A stretch of 36,405 nt of DNA from Methanobacteriota archaeon. Lineage in GTDB: Archaea; Thermoplasmatota; Poseidoniia; Poseidoniales; Poseidoniaceae. The translations under genes and the position numbers were made by a program. This document shows positions 25,739 to 34,558 of this stretch, piece by piece. Within the stretch, counting starts at the first letter, position 1. Each line of letters opens with the position of its first letter. Where the stretch lies: NCBI GenBank assembly GCA_002720095.2, contig PBGP02000001.1, positions 1-36,405 on the forward strand, written 5' to 3'. The notes beneath the pieces were generated by a model that was not told the DNA's origin, ran no database searches, and saw nothing but the letters and a program-made list of their open reading frames with translations.

Positions 25739-26065
25739 ATGAGAGATATTGGAATTGATGTTAAGATGCCTAGTGGAGAATGGGATGGTGATGAAAATTG
25801 CCCATTCAATGGTTCACTTCGATTGAGAGGACAAGTATTTGAAGGAATAGTTTCGAGCTTAGGTATGTCAAAATCTATTATTGTAGAATTGCAAAAGGTA
25901 AGATATATGCCAAAATACGAACGTTATGAAAAAAGATCTAGTAAGATACCAGCTCATCTACCAAGTTGTATTGGGAATTTGGATATCGGTGATAGAGTAA
26001 AAATAATGGAATGCAGGCCTATTTCGAAAACGATTTCATTTTGTGTAATTGAAGGGGGTGAGTGA
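25739..26065 (+). CDS. rps17: Ribosomal protein uS17
   Basis: 108 residues. A beta-barrel protein binding 16S rRNA early in assembly. Archaeal form recognised by the N-terminal DIGIDVKMP, CPFNGSLRLRGQVFEG and KYERYEKRSSKIPAHLP, ending GDRVKIMECRPISKTISF. Four bases after the Rpp29 stop. Confidence 0.95.
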   Translation: MRDIGIDVKMPSGEWDGDENCPFNGSLRLRGQVFEGIVSSLGMSKSIIVELQKVRYMPKYERYEKRSSKIPAHLPSCIGNLDIGDRVKIMECRPISKTISFCVIEGGE

Positions 26066-26067
26066 TA

Positions 26068-26466
26068 ATGAAAGGAATTTCTGGAAGAGTTACAAGAGGT
26101 TTACCTACCAAAGCTAAATTAATTTGTGCAGATAATACTGGGGCAAAAATTGTAGAATTGATTTCAGTTCTAAAAATTGGAAGTACTATGCGTAGATATC
26201 CAGCAGGTGGTGTTGGCGATTTAATCAAGGTTAGTGTTAAGAAAGGCACACCAGATACTAGAAGACAAATTTACACTGCTGTTATTATTAGACAAAAGAG
26301 ACCTTTTTTACGCATAGATGGAACGTGGGTACAATTTTCTGATAATGCCGCAGTTTTAACAAACGAAAGAGGTGAAGTTCAGGGTTCAGACATAAAAGGC
26401 CCTGTATCTAGGGAAGCTGCTGAAAGATGGCCAAGAATTGCTGCTACTGCCAAGCAGATTGTATGA
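26068..26466 (+). CDS. rpl14: Ribosomal protein uL14
   Basis: 132 residues with ATG 26068. A barrel protein at the subunit interface that contacts initiation and release partners. Landmarks are LICADNTGAKIVELI and the RRQIYTAVIIRQKRPF segment. ATG 26068 gives the family start MKGISGRV and sits behind GGGGGTGA; the GTG at 26062 overlaps the uS17 stop and is less likely. Confidence 0.95.
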   Translation: MKGISGRVTRGLPTKAKLICADNTGAKIVELISVLKIGSTMRRYPAGGVGDLIKVSVKKGTPDTRRQIYTAVIIRQKRPFLRIDGTWVQFSDNAAVLTNERGEVQGSDIKGPVSREAAERWPRIAATAKQIV

Positions 26467-26475
26467 GGTGAAAAT

Positions 26476-26880
26476 ATGGTAAAAAGTAGTAAACCAAGTA
26501 AACAACGAAAAGCAGCGGCAAATGCATCTAAACAGAACAAACGTAAAAAACTCAAAGCGCGTTTTGCTACCACAGATTCAAGGTTCGCTGGAGTTCGTTC
26601 AGTTACAGTCAGAGTTGGAGATACTGTCGAAGTACAAAGAGGTGATTTCGGCAATCCATCTAAAGGAAAAAGACTCGGAGATACTAGAGGACGTGCAGGT
26701 GTAGAGGCTAAAATTGTTGGAATTGATGCTTCTAGTGGTAAATTATTCATTGAAGGTGTTACAGGTTCAAAATCTGACGATAAAGAACAAGGCATTCCAA
26801 TTCATGTTTCTAATGTGGTTGTAACTAGTTTGGACGAGAGCGATCCACTTAGGATGAAAAAAATAACGGAAAGGAGTTGA
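26476..26880 (+). CDS. rpl24: Ribosomal protein uL24
   Basis: 134 residues. An assembly-initiating large-subunit protein with a KOW motif (VRVGDTVEVQRGDFG). A very basic N-terminus (SKQRKAAANASKQNKRKK) precedes it and IHVSNVVVTSL follows. RBS GAGGTGAAAAT directly ahead of the ATG. Confidence 0.94.
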   Translation: MVKSSKPSKQRKAAANASKQNKRKKLKARFATTDSRFAGVRSVTVRVGDTVEVQRGDFGNPSKGKRLGDTRGRAGVEAKIVGIDASSGKLFIEGVTGSKSDDKEQGIPIHVSNVVVTSLDESDPLRMKKITERS

Positions 26881-26884
26881 AATT

Positions 26885-27586
26885 ATGGGATCAAGTCATC
26901 ATTTGAAGAGATTGGCAATGCCGAGAAGTTGGCCTCTGCCTAGAAAAACAACTGTATGGATTACAAGGCCTAGACCTGGTGCGCACTCTATTGAAAGATG
27001 TATAGCACTATCAGTGGTGATGAGAGATATTCTCAAAGTGGCAGATACTAGCAGAGAAACGAGAAGGATTCTACATAACGGGCACGTCATGATTGACGGT
27101 AGAATTGTAAAAGATTCACGTCAAGGAGTTGGATTAATGGATGTATTAACATTAGGTGAGGAAAACTATAGATGCATTTTAGATGAAAACGGTAAGTTAA
27201 GATATAGACCAATAACAAAGAAAGATTCAACTTGGAAGGTTTGCAGGATTGATAACAAAACTACAATTAAAGGAGGTTTAACTCAATTAAACCTGCATGA
27301 TGGAAGAAACATCATTGTAGATGATGCAAATAAATACAATACTGGAGATACTCTCAAACTAAACCTACCTGATCAGAAAATACTAGAACATATACCATTT
27401 GAAGAAGGCGCAATGGCTTATCTAATAGGAGGTAGCCATGTTGGTGAACTTTCACATATCAAACAACATGTAATTAAAAGATCAACAATGTCAAACGAAG
27501 TATTATTCGATGAATTCAGTACTATTGAAGGGTACGTTTTCCTAGTTAATAAAAAAACCCAATTACCTGGGATTGAGGTGAAATAA
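26885..27586 (+). CDS. rps4e: Ribosomal protein eS4
   Basis: 233 residues, the archaeal/eukaryotic S4e type. Begins with the conserved HHLKRLAMPRSWPLPRKT, contains an S4-like RNA-binding region (RRILHNGHVMIDGRIVKDSR) and a KOW-like C-terminal part (EGAMAYLIGGSHVGELSHI). Overlaps the uL5 start by one base (TAATG). Confidence 0.96.
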   Translation: MGSSHHLKRLAMPRSWPLPRKTTVWITRPRPGAHSIERCIALSVVMRDILKVADTSRETRRILHNGHVMIDGRIVKDSRQGVGLMDVLTLGEENYRCILDENGKLRYRPITKKDSTWKVCRIDNKTTIKGGLTQLNLHDGRNIIVDDANKYNTGDTLKLNLPDQKILEHIPFEEGAMAYLIGGSHVGELSHIKQHVIKRSTMSNEVLFDEFSTIEGYVFLVNKKTQLPGIEVK

Positions 27587-28110
27587 TGTCAGAAATTAAT
27601 GCAATGCTAAAACCTAGGATTACTAAAATAACTCTCAATATAGGTGTAGGAGAAGGAGGTAAAAGGCTTGAATTGGCTGAAAAAGTTATGAATCTATTAA
27701 CAGATTTGACTCCCGTCAGGACACTAGGTAAAATTCAAAATCGAGATTTAAAAGTTCGTAAAGGAGCTCCTATCGGGTGTAAAGTTACCATGAGAAATTC
27801 ATCAAAAATGAATCAATTCTTAAAAGATGCATTTTGGGTTAGAGAAAATAGAATTCCTTCTTGGAATTTTGATTCACAGGGTAACCTTTCATTCGGAATA
27901 AGAGATTACACTGATTTCCCAGGCCAGAAATATGACCCCGATGTTGGAATTTTTGGAATGGATATCAATGTTGTCCTAGAAAGACCAGGTCATCGAGTCT
28001 CTCGAAGGAGAAGAAACAAAAGTAGGATTGGTAAAAATCATAGATTAAGTAAATTAGAATCAATCGAATTCTTTACATCAGAATTTGGATTAAATATTGT
28101 GGAGGAATAA
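27586..28110 (+). CDS. rpl5: Ribosomal protein uL5
   Basis: 174 residues. It binds 5S rRNA in the central protuberance. Motifs are [42 protein letters not shown] and the loop around [22 protein letters not shown]-type sequence (here [19 protein letters not shown]). Start overlaps the eS4 stop. Confidence 0.95.
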   Translation: MSEINAMLKPRITKITLNIGVGEGGKRLELAEKVMNLLTDLTPVRTLGKIQNRDLKVRKGAPIGCKVTMRNSSKMNQFLKDAFWVRENRIPSWNFDSQGNLSFGIRDYTDFPGQKYDPDVGIFGMDINVVLERPGHRVSRRRRNKSRIGKNHRLSKLESIEFFTSEFGLNIVEE

Positions 28111-28112
28111 AT

Positions 28113-28265
28113 TTGGCGAAGGATCATGGGAAATATATTGGTAGAAGTGTGGGATGCAGAAGATGTGGCAGGAAGCGAGGACTCATACGCCGTCATGGAT
28201 TGAATTTATGCAGACAATGTTTTAGAGAAATAGCTCCAGATATTGGATTTAAGAAATATAGTTAG
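28113..28265 (+). CDS. rps14: Ribosomal protein uS14, zinc-binding form
   Basis: 50 residues starting with TTG at 28113, after GGAGGA at the end of uL5. The two zinc-binding pairs are CRRC (15-18) and CRQC (33-36). The core [20 protein letters not shown] and the end DIGFKKYS match archaeal uS14. The gene sits in its canonical place between uL5 and uS8. Its small size and TTG start make it easy to miss. Confidence 0.94.
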   Translation: MAKDHGKYIGRSVGCRRCGRKRGLIRRHGLNLCRQCFREIAPDIGFKKYS

Positions 28266-28281
28266 AGAGGTGTGATGAAAA

Positions 28282-28671
28282 ATGCAATTTGACCCATTAA
28301 ATGATGCTTTGATTAAGCTCTACAATGCTGAACAATCTGGTAAGTACAACGTTTCTGTTGCACCTGCAAGTAAATTATTAGGATCTGTGCTTGAAATTAT
28401 GCAGAAATCTGGCTACATAGGAGACTTTGACAAAAACGAAGATGGTAGAGGTGGTTCTTTTAATATTAAATTATTAGGTGCAATTAACAGATGCGGGATT
28501 GTAAAACCTAGATATTCTGTTAAAAGAACAGATTACGATAAGTGGGAATCTAGATTTTTACCAGCACAAGATTTTGGATTGTTAATTTTGACGACAAATC
28601 AAGGGATAATGAATCACTATGATGCAAAGGATTCAAGAATCGGAGGAAAATTACTTGCATATGTATTTTGA
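28282..28671 (+). CDS. rps8: Ribosomal protein uS8
   Basis: 129 residues, normal for archaea. It binds helix 21 of 16S rRNA. Recognised by DPLNDALIKLYNAEQSGK, LGAINRCGIVKPRYSVK and the C-terminal FLPAQDFGLLILTTNQGIM followed by GGKLLAYVF. Located 16 bases after uS14. Confidence 0.95.
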   Translation: MQFDPLNDALIKLYNAEQSGKYNVSVAPASKLLGSVLEIMQKSGYIGDFDKNEDGRGGSFNIKLLGAINRCGIVKPRYSVKRTDYDKWESRFLPAQDFGLLILTTNQGIMNHYDAKDSRIGGKLLAYVF

Positions 28672-28681
28672 GGTGGAATGA

Positions 28682-29239
28682 ATGGCAGTAATCGATCGAA
28701 TTATACATGATATATCCCTTAATGAAGGCGTTAAAGCCCAACTATCAGATGGGGGTATAGTGACAATTACAGGTGAAAAAGGTGCAATATCGAGGAAATT
28801 CGTACATTCTAAGGTTATTATTTCTTCTGATAGCGATAGTTTAACAGTTAGTTGTGATTTACCAAGGAAAAAAGATAAGGCTATTTGTGGTACATGGGCC
28901 GCCCACTTAAGGAATATGAATAAAGGAGTGTCTGAAGGATTTACTTACAAAATGAAAGCGGTCTATTCTCATTTTCCAATGACTATGAAGGTAGATCATG
29001 GAAATGGTAAATTTATCGTGAATAATTATTTTGGTGAAAAGGTACCTCGTGAAGCAAATCTTCCATGGCCTGAAAATGAAGTTAAAGTTGAAGTAAAAAA
29101 TAAGACTGAAGTAATCATTGCTGGAATTGACAAAGAGAAAGTTGGACAAACAACAGCCAATATAGAAAGATGTTGTACGGTTAAAAAAAGGGATAGGAGA
29201 GTCTTTCAGGACGGAATATATCTTGTTGAAAAAAATTAA
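28682..29239 (+). CDS. rpl6: Ribosomal protein uL6
   Basis: 185 residues with two similar domains near the factor-binding site of the large subunit. Visible are VTITGEKGAISRKF, WAAHLRNMNKGVSEGFTYKMKAVYSHFPM (joined over about 905-990 of the coding path) and the archaeal end KKRDRRVFQDGIYLVEK. Preceded by GAGGTGGA. Confidence 0.95.
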   Translation: MAVIDRIIHDISLNEGVKAQLSDGGIVTITGEKGAISRKFVHSKVIISSDSDSLTVSCDLPRKKDKAICGTWAAHLRNMNKGVSEGFTYKMKAVYSHFPMTMKVDHGNGKFIVNNYFGEKVPREANLPWPENEVKVEVKNKTEVIIAGIDKEKVGQTTANIERCCTVKKRDRRVFQDGIYLVEKN

Positions 29240-29251
29240 GAGGTTGTTTAA

Positions 29252-29896
29252 ATGACTGAAGAATATGAAAATATGACGGTTTCCGAGTTAAAGGAGATTT
29301 TAAAGGAGAAAGGACTTCCAGTCTCTGGAACCAAAAAAACACTCATTGAAAGGCTTTCAGAAGACTCAGAAACAAATGAAACATTGGAAGATATAGAGGA
29401 AGAAATTCAAGAAGATGAATTTGATGAAGAATATGAAGATTTCGAAGACGATGATTGGGATGATGAAGAGTTGGGTATCCATGTGACAAAACAAAAACCA
29501 GAGTTAGATGCTTCCACGCTTTCAGCGTTAAAATTAAGAAATTTACAATCAAAATCCACACCTACATTTAGAAGAACTGAATGGTTTAGATACAAGAGAT
29601 TATCAAAAAGTGGTTGGAGAAGACCTAAAGGTATGGATAATAGTCAACGTAAAAATTTGAGATATCGCGGTTCGAAAGTTAGAATTGGCCATGGGAAAAT
29701 TTCAACAGCTAGAGGATTGCATCCAAGCGGTTTTAGAGAGGTAATGGTTCATAACCCACTTGATTTGGAAAAAATAAATCCTGCTAATGAAGCTGCTAGA
29801 ATCGGTGCAACTGTTGGTGGAAGGAAAAGAGAGCAAATTCATCTTAAAGCTGATGAATTGGGGATCAGAATTCTTAATAGAAGGAGGAATTTATAA
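29252..29896 (+). CDS. rpl32e: Ribosomal protein eL32 with N-terminal SAP domain
   Basis: 214 residues; eL32 alone is ~130. Residues ~5-40 form a SAP motif (VSELKEILKEKGLPVSGTKKTLIERL), a helix-linker-helix that usually binds nucleic acid. An acidic linker (~43-75, Glu/Asp runs) follows. The eL32 core spans ~95-214: FRRTEWFRYKRLSKSGWRRPKG and RYRGSKVRIGHG up to the basic end RILNRRRNL. The reading frame is continuous and the gene is in its normal place. The SAP domain may anchor the protein to rRNA or DNA; role inferred. Confidence 0.92.
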   Translation: MTEEYENMTVSELKEILKEKGLPVSGTKKTLIERLSEDSETNETLEDIEEEIQEDEFDEEYEDFEDDDWDDEELGIHVTKQKPELDASTLSALKLRNLQSKSTPTFRRTEWFRYKRLSKSGWRRPKGMDNSQRKNLRYRGSKVRIGHGKISTARGLHPSGFREVMVHNPLDLEKINPANEAARIGATVGGRKREQIHLKADELGIRILNRRRNL

Positions 29897-30375
29897 TGCA
29901 AGTTACTAATCAAAAAAGAATGGCTGCACAACTTTTAACCAAGCAGGAAGGTAAGGAAGTTGGTTTGAATAGAGTTTGGATTCACCCAGCATACATAGAT
30001 CAAGTTGCTACAGCTGTTCAAAAAGAAGAAATCAGAGAGATGATTGAAGAAGGAATTATACGTTCAAAACCAGTAAAAGGAACTAGCAGAGTTAGAGCCA
30101 GAATGGCTGCAAATCAAAAACTAAAAGGCAGAAGGAAGGGGCAAGGTTCTAGATCGGGTACTAAAAATGCAAGAGGCCCCAAAAAGCAAATGTGGATGAA
30201 AAAAATCAGATCACAAAGAAGAGTTTTGAGAGAAATGAGAGATTCAGGAGCCATGTCTGCTTCAAAATACAGGTACTATTATCGTAAAGCAAAAGGAGGG
30301 TCTTATCGTAGTGTATCTCATATGAAAACTTACCTTGTAGCGGATGGAATTAATTTTGAGGGTGGTGAGAAATAA
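29896..30375 (+). CDS. rpl19e: Ribosomal protein eL19
   Basis: 159 residues, archaeal length. A helical large-subunit protein with long basic tail. Seen in NQKRMAAQLLTKQEGKEVGLNRVWI, IRSKPVKGTSRVRAR, KGQGSRSGTKNAR and YRYYYRKAKGGSYRS. Starts on the last base of the eL32 stop (TAATG) and ends the same way into uL18. Confidence 0.95.
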   Translation: MQVTNQKRMAAQLLTKQEGKEVGLNRVWIHPAYIDQVATAVQKEEIREMIEEGIIRSKPVKGTSRVRARMAANQKLKGRRKGQGSRSGTKNARGPKKQMWMKKIRSQRRVLREMRDSGAMSASKYRYYYRKAKGGSYRSVSHMKTYLVADGINFEGGEK

Positions 30376-30887
30376 TGGCACACGGAAAAAGACAGCGTAA
30401 TCAGTACAGAAGAAGATTGGAAGCTAAGACGGATTATCATCGCAGGTTAAGAATGCTCAAGAGTGGATTACCCCGAGCTGTTGTAAGAGTTTCAAACACA
30501 CAAATAACTTGTCAATTAGCTAATTTTTCCAAAGACGGTGACTTGATAGTTGCAAGTTTTACAGGTAATGAATTAAGTTCACATGGTTATCCTGCGAACG
30601 CCTCCAAAAAGTCAATAACAGCTTGTTATTTAGCTGGATTTGGCTTAGGGCAAAAAGCAGTCAAAAATGGGTACAAAGAAGCAATTTTAGATATTGGTTT
30701 ATCGTCATCTAGCAAGGGATCAAGAGTATTTAGTGCACTTAAAGGGATGATAGATGCAGGTTTAGAGGTACCTTGTAATGAGTTAGTATTCCCTTCAGAT
30801 GAGAGAATAAATGGGGAACATATTTCAGATTCATTATCAGATGTTCTAGAAAAGACAAGACAAACAATCCAAGGGGCGTACAAATGA
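30375..30887 (+). CDS. rpl18: Ribosomal protein uL18
   Basis: 170 residues. With uL5 it holds 5S rRNA in the central protuberance. Recognised by QYRRRLEAKTDYHRRLRMLKSG, RAVVRVSNTQITCQL and GFGLGQKAVKNGYKEAILDIGL. Tightly coupled on both sides (TAATG at the start, ATGA into uS5). Confidence 0.95.
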   Translation: MAHGKRQRNQYRRRLEAKTDYHRRLRMLKSGLPRAVVRVSNTQITCQLANFSKDGDLIVASFTGNELSSHGYPANASKKSITACYLAGFGLGQKAVKNGYKEAILDIGLSSSSKGSRVFSALKGMIDAGLEVPCNELVFPSDERINGEHISDSLSDVLEKTRQTIQGAYK

Positions 30888-31681
30888 CGGAAGAAGAAAT
30901 TAGTGTGAAAGAAGATATTGATCAATTTGATTCAGAAGAAAAACCCCTGGCTCCAGGTCTCCGTGCAGCAGTAAATTTTGAAACAACTGGAGACTCTCCT
31001 AGAAGAAGAGGTGAGACAGATGAAGCTGGTAAGAGATTACGAGAATGGGCTCCTAAAACACGTTTAGGAAAGATGGTATCCAATGGGGAAATTTTGACCA
31101 TGGAAAAAGCAATTTCAACTGGTTTACCTATAATGGAGGTTGAAATCATTGACGCGTTGATTCCTAATCTTGAAGATGATGTTCTATGCGTGAACATGGT
31201 TCAACGTATGACCGACAGTGGAAGGAGAGTAAGATTCAATGTTCTTGCCGCAGTTGGAAATAAAGATGGTTACGTAGGAATTGGTATGGCCAAGGGTAAG
31301 GAAGTACCAGCCACTATTCAAAAAGCAATTACAGTAGCGAAATTGAATATAATTCCAGTATTAAGGGGTAACGGAAGCTGGGAATCTGGTGTAGGTCCAG
31401 GAACAAGCATACCTATTGAGGTGACTGGAAGAAGTAGTTCCACGAGATTAACCTTGATTCCAGCGCCTTCTGGAAAAGGATTGGTTGTGGGACCTGTTGG
31501 AAAAAGAGTACTGACATTAGCTGGAATTACAGACATCTGGTCTCGTTCAAAAGGGCAGACTCGTACAACAATTAATTATGCAAAAGCTACATTTAATGCA
31601 CTTATAGAGTTAAATAAATCAAGAATTTCTACTGAACAAAGAGACAATTTATTCATTGTGGAGGGAAGGGTGTTAGAATGA
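30884..31681 (+). CDS. rps5: Ribosomal protein uS5
   Basis: 265 residues, longer than the ~210 typical of archaea because of an acidic N-terminal extension of ~45 residues. The family core is GRRVRFNVLAAVGNKDGYVGIG-type sequence (here VRFNVLAAVGNKDGYVGIG) followed by GSWESGVGPGTSIPIEVTGRS and VGPVGKRVLTLAGI. Lines the mRNA entry and proofreading region. Overlaps its neighbours as ATGA. Confidence 0.95.
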   Translation: MTEEEISVKEDIDQFDSEEKPLAPGLRAAVNFETTGDSPRRRGETDEAGKRLREWAPKTRLGKMVSNGEILTMEKAISTGLPIMEVEIIDALIPNLEDDVLCVNMVQRMTDSGRRVRFNVLAAVGNKDGYVGIGMAKGKEVPATIQKAITVAKLNIIPVLRGNGSWESGVGPGTSIPIEVTGRSSSTRLTLIPAPSGKGLVVGPVGKRVLTLAGITDIWSRSKGQTRTTINYAKATFNALIELNKSRISTEQRDNLFIVEGRVLE

Positions 31682-32148
31682 CATTTTTGGTAGTTAGAGT
31701 CCGTTCAGATATCAACGTGAGGCACGATATCAAGAAAACAATGCACAGTTTGAATTTAACCAAGGTAAATCATGCAGTGTTAGTACCTAACCGTCCCGAA
31801 ATAATTGGAATGCTTAAAAAAGCTAAAGATTATATCACTTGGGGAGAGCCTAGTAAGGATACAATAGAGTCTTTAATTAGGGAAAGAGGGAAAATGGTCG
31901 GAGATATTCCTATTACTGATGATTTAGTGAAGGAATATTCTAATTTTAAAGGTATTAAAGCCTTGGCCGATGCTTTAGTATCTGGTGAAGCTGAAATTAA
32001 ATCAGTCGAGAATATGAAACGAGTCTTTAGATTACATCCACCGAGAGGTACTAAGGGGTGGGGAGGAATTAAGCGAACTTTTGTTACAGGAGGAGCTCTT
32101 GGAAACAGAGGTACAGAAATTAATTCTTTAGTAGAGAGGATGCTTTGA
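31678..32148 (+). CDS. rpl30: Ribosomal protein uL30
   Basis: 156 residues, the archaeal long form. Begins FLVVRVRSDINVRHDIKKTMHSL and continues with NHAVLVPN, then VFRLHPPRGTKGWGGIKR and GALGNRG near the end. The ATGA overlap with uS5 indicates translational coupling. Confidence 0.95.
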   Translation: MTFLVVRVRSDINVRHDIKKTMHSLNLTKVNHAVLVPNRPEIIGMLKKAKDYITWGEPSKDTIESLIRERGKMVGDIPITDDLVKEYSNFKGIKALADALVSGEAEIKSVENMKRVFRLHPPRGTKGWGGIKRTFVTGGALGNRGTEINSLVERML

Positions 32149-32157
32149 GGTGAAAAA

Positions 32158-32586
32158 ATGGTTTCAAGGACAAACAAATTTAGGGGAAGAAATAGAACAC
32201 ATGGCCGAGGTAAAAAAGCGGGCCGTGGTGCTGGAAAACGTGGTGGAAGAGGAAATGCTGGTATGAACAAGCACAAAGTAATGCACCGATTAAAGTATAT
32301 GCCGGGGCATTGGGGAATGCACGGATTCAATAGGGATCCAAGTTTAATTAATGTCCATATCACATGTAATCTCCAAGAGTTAATATCTCTATCAGATGGA
32401 AACAAAAGTATTGATCTAACAAAATTAGGTATTGATAAATTGCTTGGGTCTGGAAAAATCGATGTTCCTTTAGAAGTGACTGTAAACTTTGCTTCCAAAA
32501 GGGCTATTCAGAAAGTTGAAGAGGCAGGAGGTTCAGTTATTTTGTCCGATGATGATTGGGATGAAGATGACTGGGAAGAAGAATAA
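32158..32586 (+). CDS. rpl15: Ribosomal protein uL15
   Basis: 142 residues. Basic glycine-rich N-terminus (KFRGRNRTHGRGKKAGRGAG) threads into 23S rRNA; a C-terminal domain includes AIQKVEEAGGSV. The protein ends with a strongly acidic tail (DDDWDEDDWEEE), unusual for the family. RBS GAGGTGAAAAA precedes the ATG. Confidence 0.94.
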   Translation: MVSRTNKFRGRNRTHGRGKKAGRGAGKRGGRGNAGMNKHKVMHRLKYMPGHWGMHGFNRDPSLINVHITCNLQELISLSDGNKSIDLTKLGIDKLLGSGKIDVPLEVTVNFASKRAIQKVEEAGGSVILSDDDWDEDDWEEE

Positions 32587-32629
32587 TTTTGAAGAAAATT
32601 TATCATAAGTATGTATTCAGGTGTTAACA

Positions 32630-34558
32630 ATGAAAAAACCAATTCCCTGGGCAGTTGCATTAGTATCAATAATGTACTGGGGTGCATTAATTTGGTGGCA
32701 ATATGATTCATTATTTGGTAGTGTTACCGATCAAATGAATAAAAACGCAACTTACGCATTAATTCTGTCAGTTTTTTATGTAGGGATGTTGTTATTATTC
32801 TTAATGAAAGATACCCCTCAACAAATTTCTGAAATACCCTTAATTGGTAAATCAATCAAGTTTTATAGTTGGTTAGCATTTTCTTTAGGTCTAACTGCTT
32901 ACTGTATTTGGGTAGATAAAGAAGCTGTTGCAGTAATGTTTGTAGGGGTTCTGTTAATGGGGCTTATTGCAGCAATGGCCTTGTGTTGTTTAATGTATCG
33001 AGGTGAAGAAAAAAGCCGATTGTACGCATTAAAAAGATTTGTGGATGTATATCCCAGTATTGCGAAACCTGAAGGTCATGTAAGATTTAATCAAAAATTA
33101 TGGACTACTGTTCTAGTGTTAATTATTTATTTCGGAATGACCAATGTTCTAATTTGGGGGATGTCTGGATCCGCATTAGATATTTTTTCTGGGTTTAGAG
33201 CGATCATGGCAGGTGCATCAGGTTCTATAATGCACTTAGGAATTGGTCCAATAGTTACCGGTTCAATTATCATGCAACTGTTCGCAGGAGCGAAAATAAT
33301 TAATCTCGATTTACAAGACTCTAATGATAAACAAATGTATCAAGGAGTTCAGAAATTAGTAGTTTTAATAATGATTCCTGTTGAATCAATTCCTCAAACT
33401 TATGGTTTTCTGACAGCAAGCCCAGAAATTGTTGAAAGTGTAGGTAGTGGTTGGGCTAATTTTATAATTGTTGCACAATTGTTTGCTGGCTCATACTTAG
33501 TTTTCTTACTTGATGAGTTAGTCAGTAAATGGGGTATTGGTTCTGGTATTTCGTTATTCATAGCAGCAGGTGTTGCTCAATCAACATTTGTAGGAACATT
33601 ATCTCCTCTTCCTGCCGGTGGAGGTGGAATGGGTGACTATTCTCTACAGAATCCCCCTTCTGGAGCCTTACCAATGATTTTCTACATGTTTAGAACATTA
33701 ACTAATGCAGAGATGGTTTCACAGAACGGATTTGAGGTTATGCTGTTAACTCATGTTAATCCTCTAGTAGCTTTATTTTCATCAGTTGTTGTATTTTTGG
33801 TAGTCGCTTATGCTGAGTCCAGTAGGCTTGAATTACCATTGACTCACGGTAAAGTACGCGGTCATAAGGGAAGTTATCCAATAAGATTAGTTTATGCTAG
33901 TAACATACCAGTTATTTTAATGGCAGCATTACTAGCAAATATCAATATGTTTACATTATTATTTTGGAGCCATCCTACACTAATGACTATCCCTGTACTA
34001 GGTGCTGACGGTGCTTGGAGTATTGCACCATATTTAGGAAGTTATGAACCTGGCTCTAGTACGGCGTCTGATGGTTTTGCGTGGTATTCTTCAATGGTGA
34101 ATGGTGTTGGTGATTGGTTGTTACCTCTGTTAAATCAGCAAGGTGATTTGTATGGGCATTCACTATGGCAAATTATGCTGCATGTGATTACGTATGTAAC
34201 ATTAATGACACTCGGATCAATGGTTTTCGCTAAGTTTTGGATCGAAACAACAGGAATGGGCACTAAAGATGTCGCAAAACAAATTGAAAGAACAGGAATG
34301 CAAATACCCGGTTTCCGTAGATCTCCTAAAGCAGTCGAGAAAATTCTTGAACGTTATATTCCTCCAGTAACATTATTTTCAGGAGCATTTGTAGGATTAT
34401 TAGCCGCAGGTGCGGATTTACTAGGTACTGTGGGTAATGCTACTGGGACTGGTTTACTGTTAGCCGTAGGAATTATCTTAAGAACTTACGAGCAAATTCA
34501 AAAAGAACAAGCTATGGAAATGCACCCAATGTTAAGACAATTCTTCGGTGCAGAGTAG
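32630..34558 (+). CDS. secY: Protein translocase subunit SecY with extra N-terminal membrane domain
   Basis: 642 residues from ATG 32630 (after CAGGTG; a GTG at 32621 overlaps that site). SecY forms the Sec protein-conducting channel. The canonical SecY begins near residue 140 with PSIAKPEGHVRF and the first channel helix; later landmarks are GIGPIVTGSIIMQL (helix 2 region), GSGISLFIAAG and the cytoplasmic loop ELPLTHGKVRGHKGSYPIRL that contacts ribosomes. Ahead of this lies ~130 residues with four hydrophobic helices (about 6-23, 41-59, 78-95 and 99-123), which ordinary archaeal SecY (~450-490 residues) lacks. The last gene of the operon in this window; 43 bases after uL15. Confidence 0.94.
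   Translation: MKKPIPWAVALVSIMYWGALIWWQYDSLFGSVTDQMNKNATYALILSVFYVGMLLLFLMKDTPQQISEIPLIGKSIKFYSWLAFSLGLTAYCIWVDKEAVAVMFVGVLLMGLIAAMALCCLMYRGEEKSRLYALKRFVDVYPSIAKPEGHVRFNQKLWTTVLVLIIYFGMTNVLIWGMSGSALDIFSGFRAIMAGASGSIMHLGIGPIVTGSIIMQLFAGAKIINLDLQDSNDKQMYQGVQKLVVLIMIPVESIPQTYGFLTASPEIVESVGSGWANFIIVAQLFAGSYLVFLLDELVSKWGIGSGISLFIAAGVAQSTFVGTLSPLPAGGGGMGDYSLQNPPSGALPMIFYMFRTLTNAEMVSQNGFEVMLLTHVNPLVALFSSVVVFLVVAYAESSRLELPLTHGKVRGHKGSYPIRLVYASNIPVILMAALLANINMFTLLFWSHPTLMTIPVLGADGAWSIAPYLGSYEPGSSTASDGFAWYSSMVNGVGDWLLPLLNQQGDLYGHSLWQIMLHVITYVTLMTLGSMVFAKFWIETTGMGTKDVAKQIERTGMQIPGFRRSPKAVEKILERYIPPVTLFSGAFVGLLAAGADLLGTVGNATGTGLLLAVGIILRTYEQIQKEQAMEMHPMLRQFFGAE

Noticed and set aside
31830-32498. 222-residue minus-strand frame across uL30 and uL15
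   Set aside because: Shadow of two well-supported ribosomal protein genes; Pro/Phe-rich composition from antisense of basic codons.
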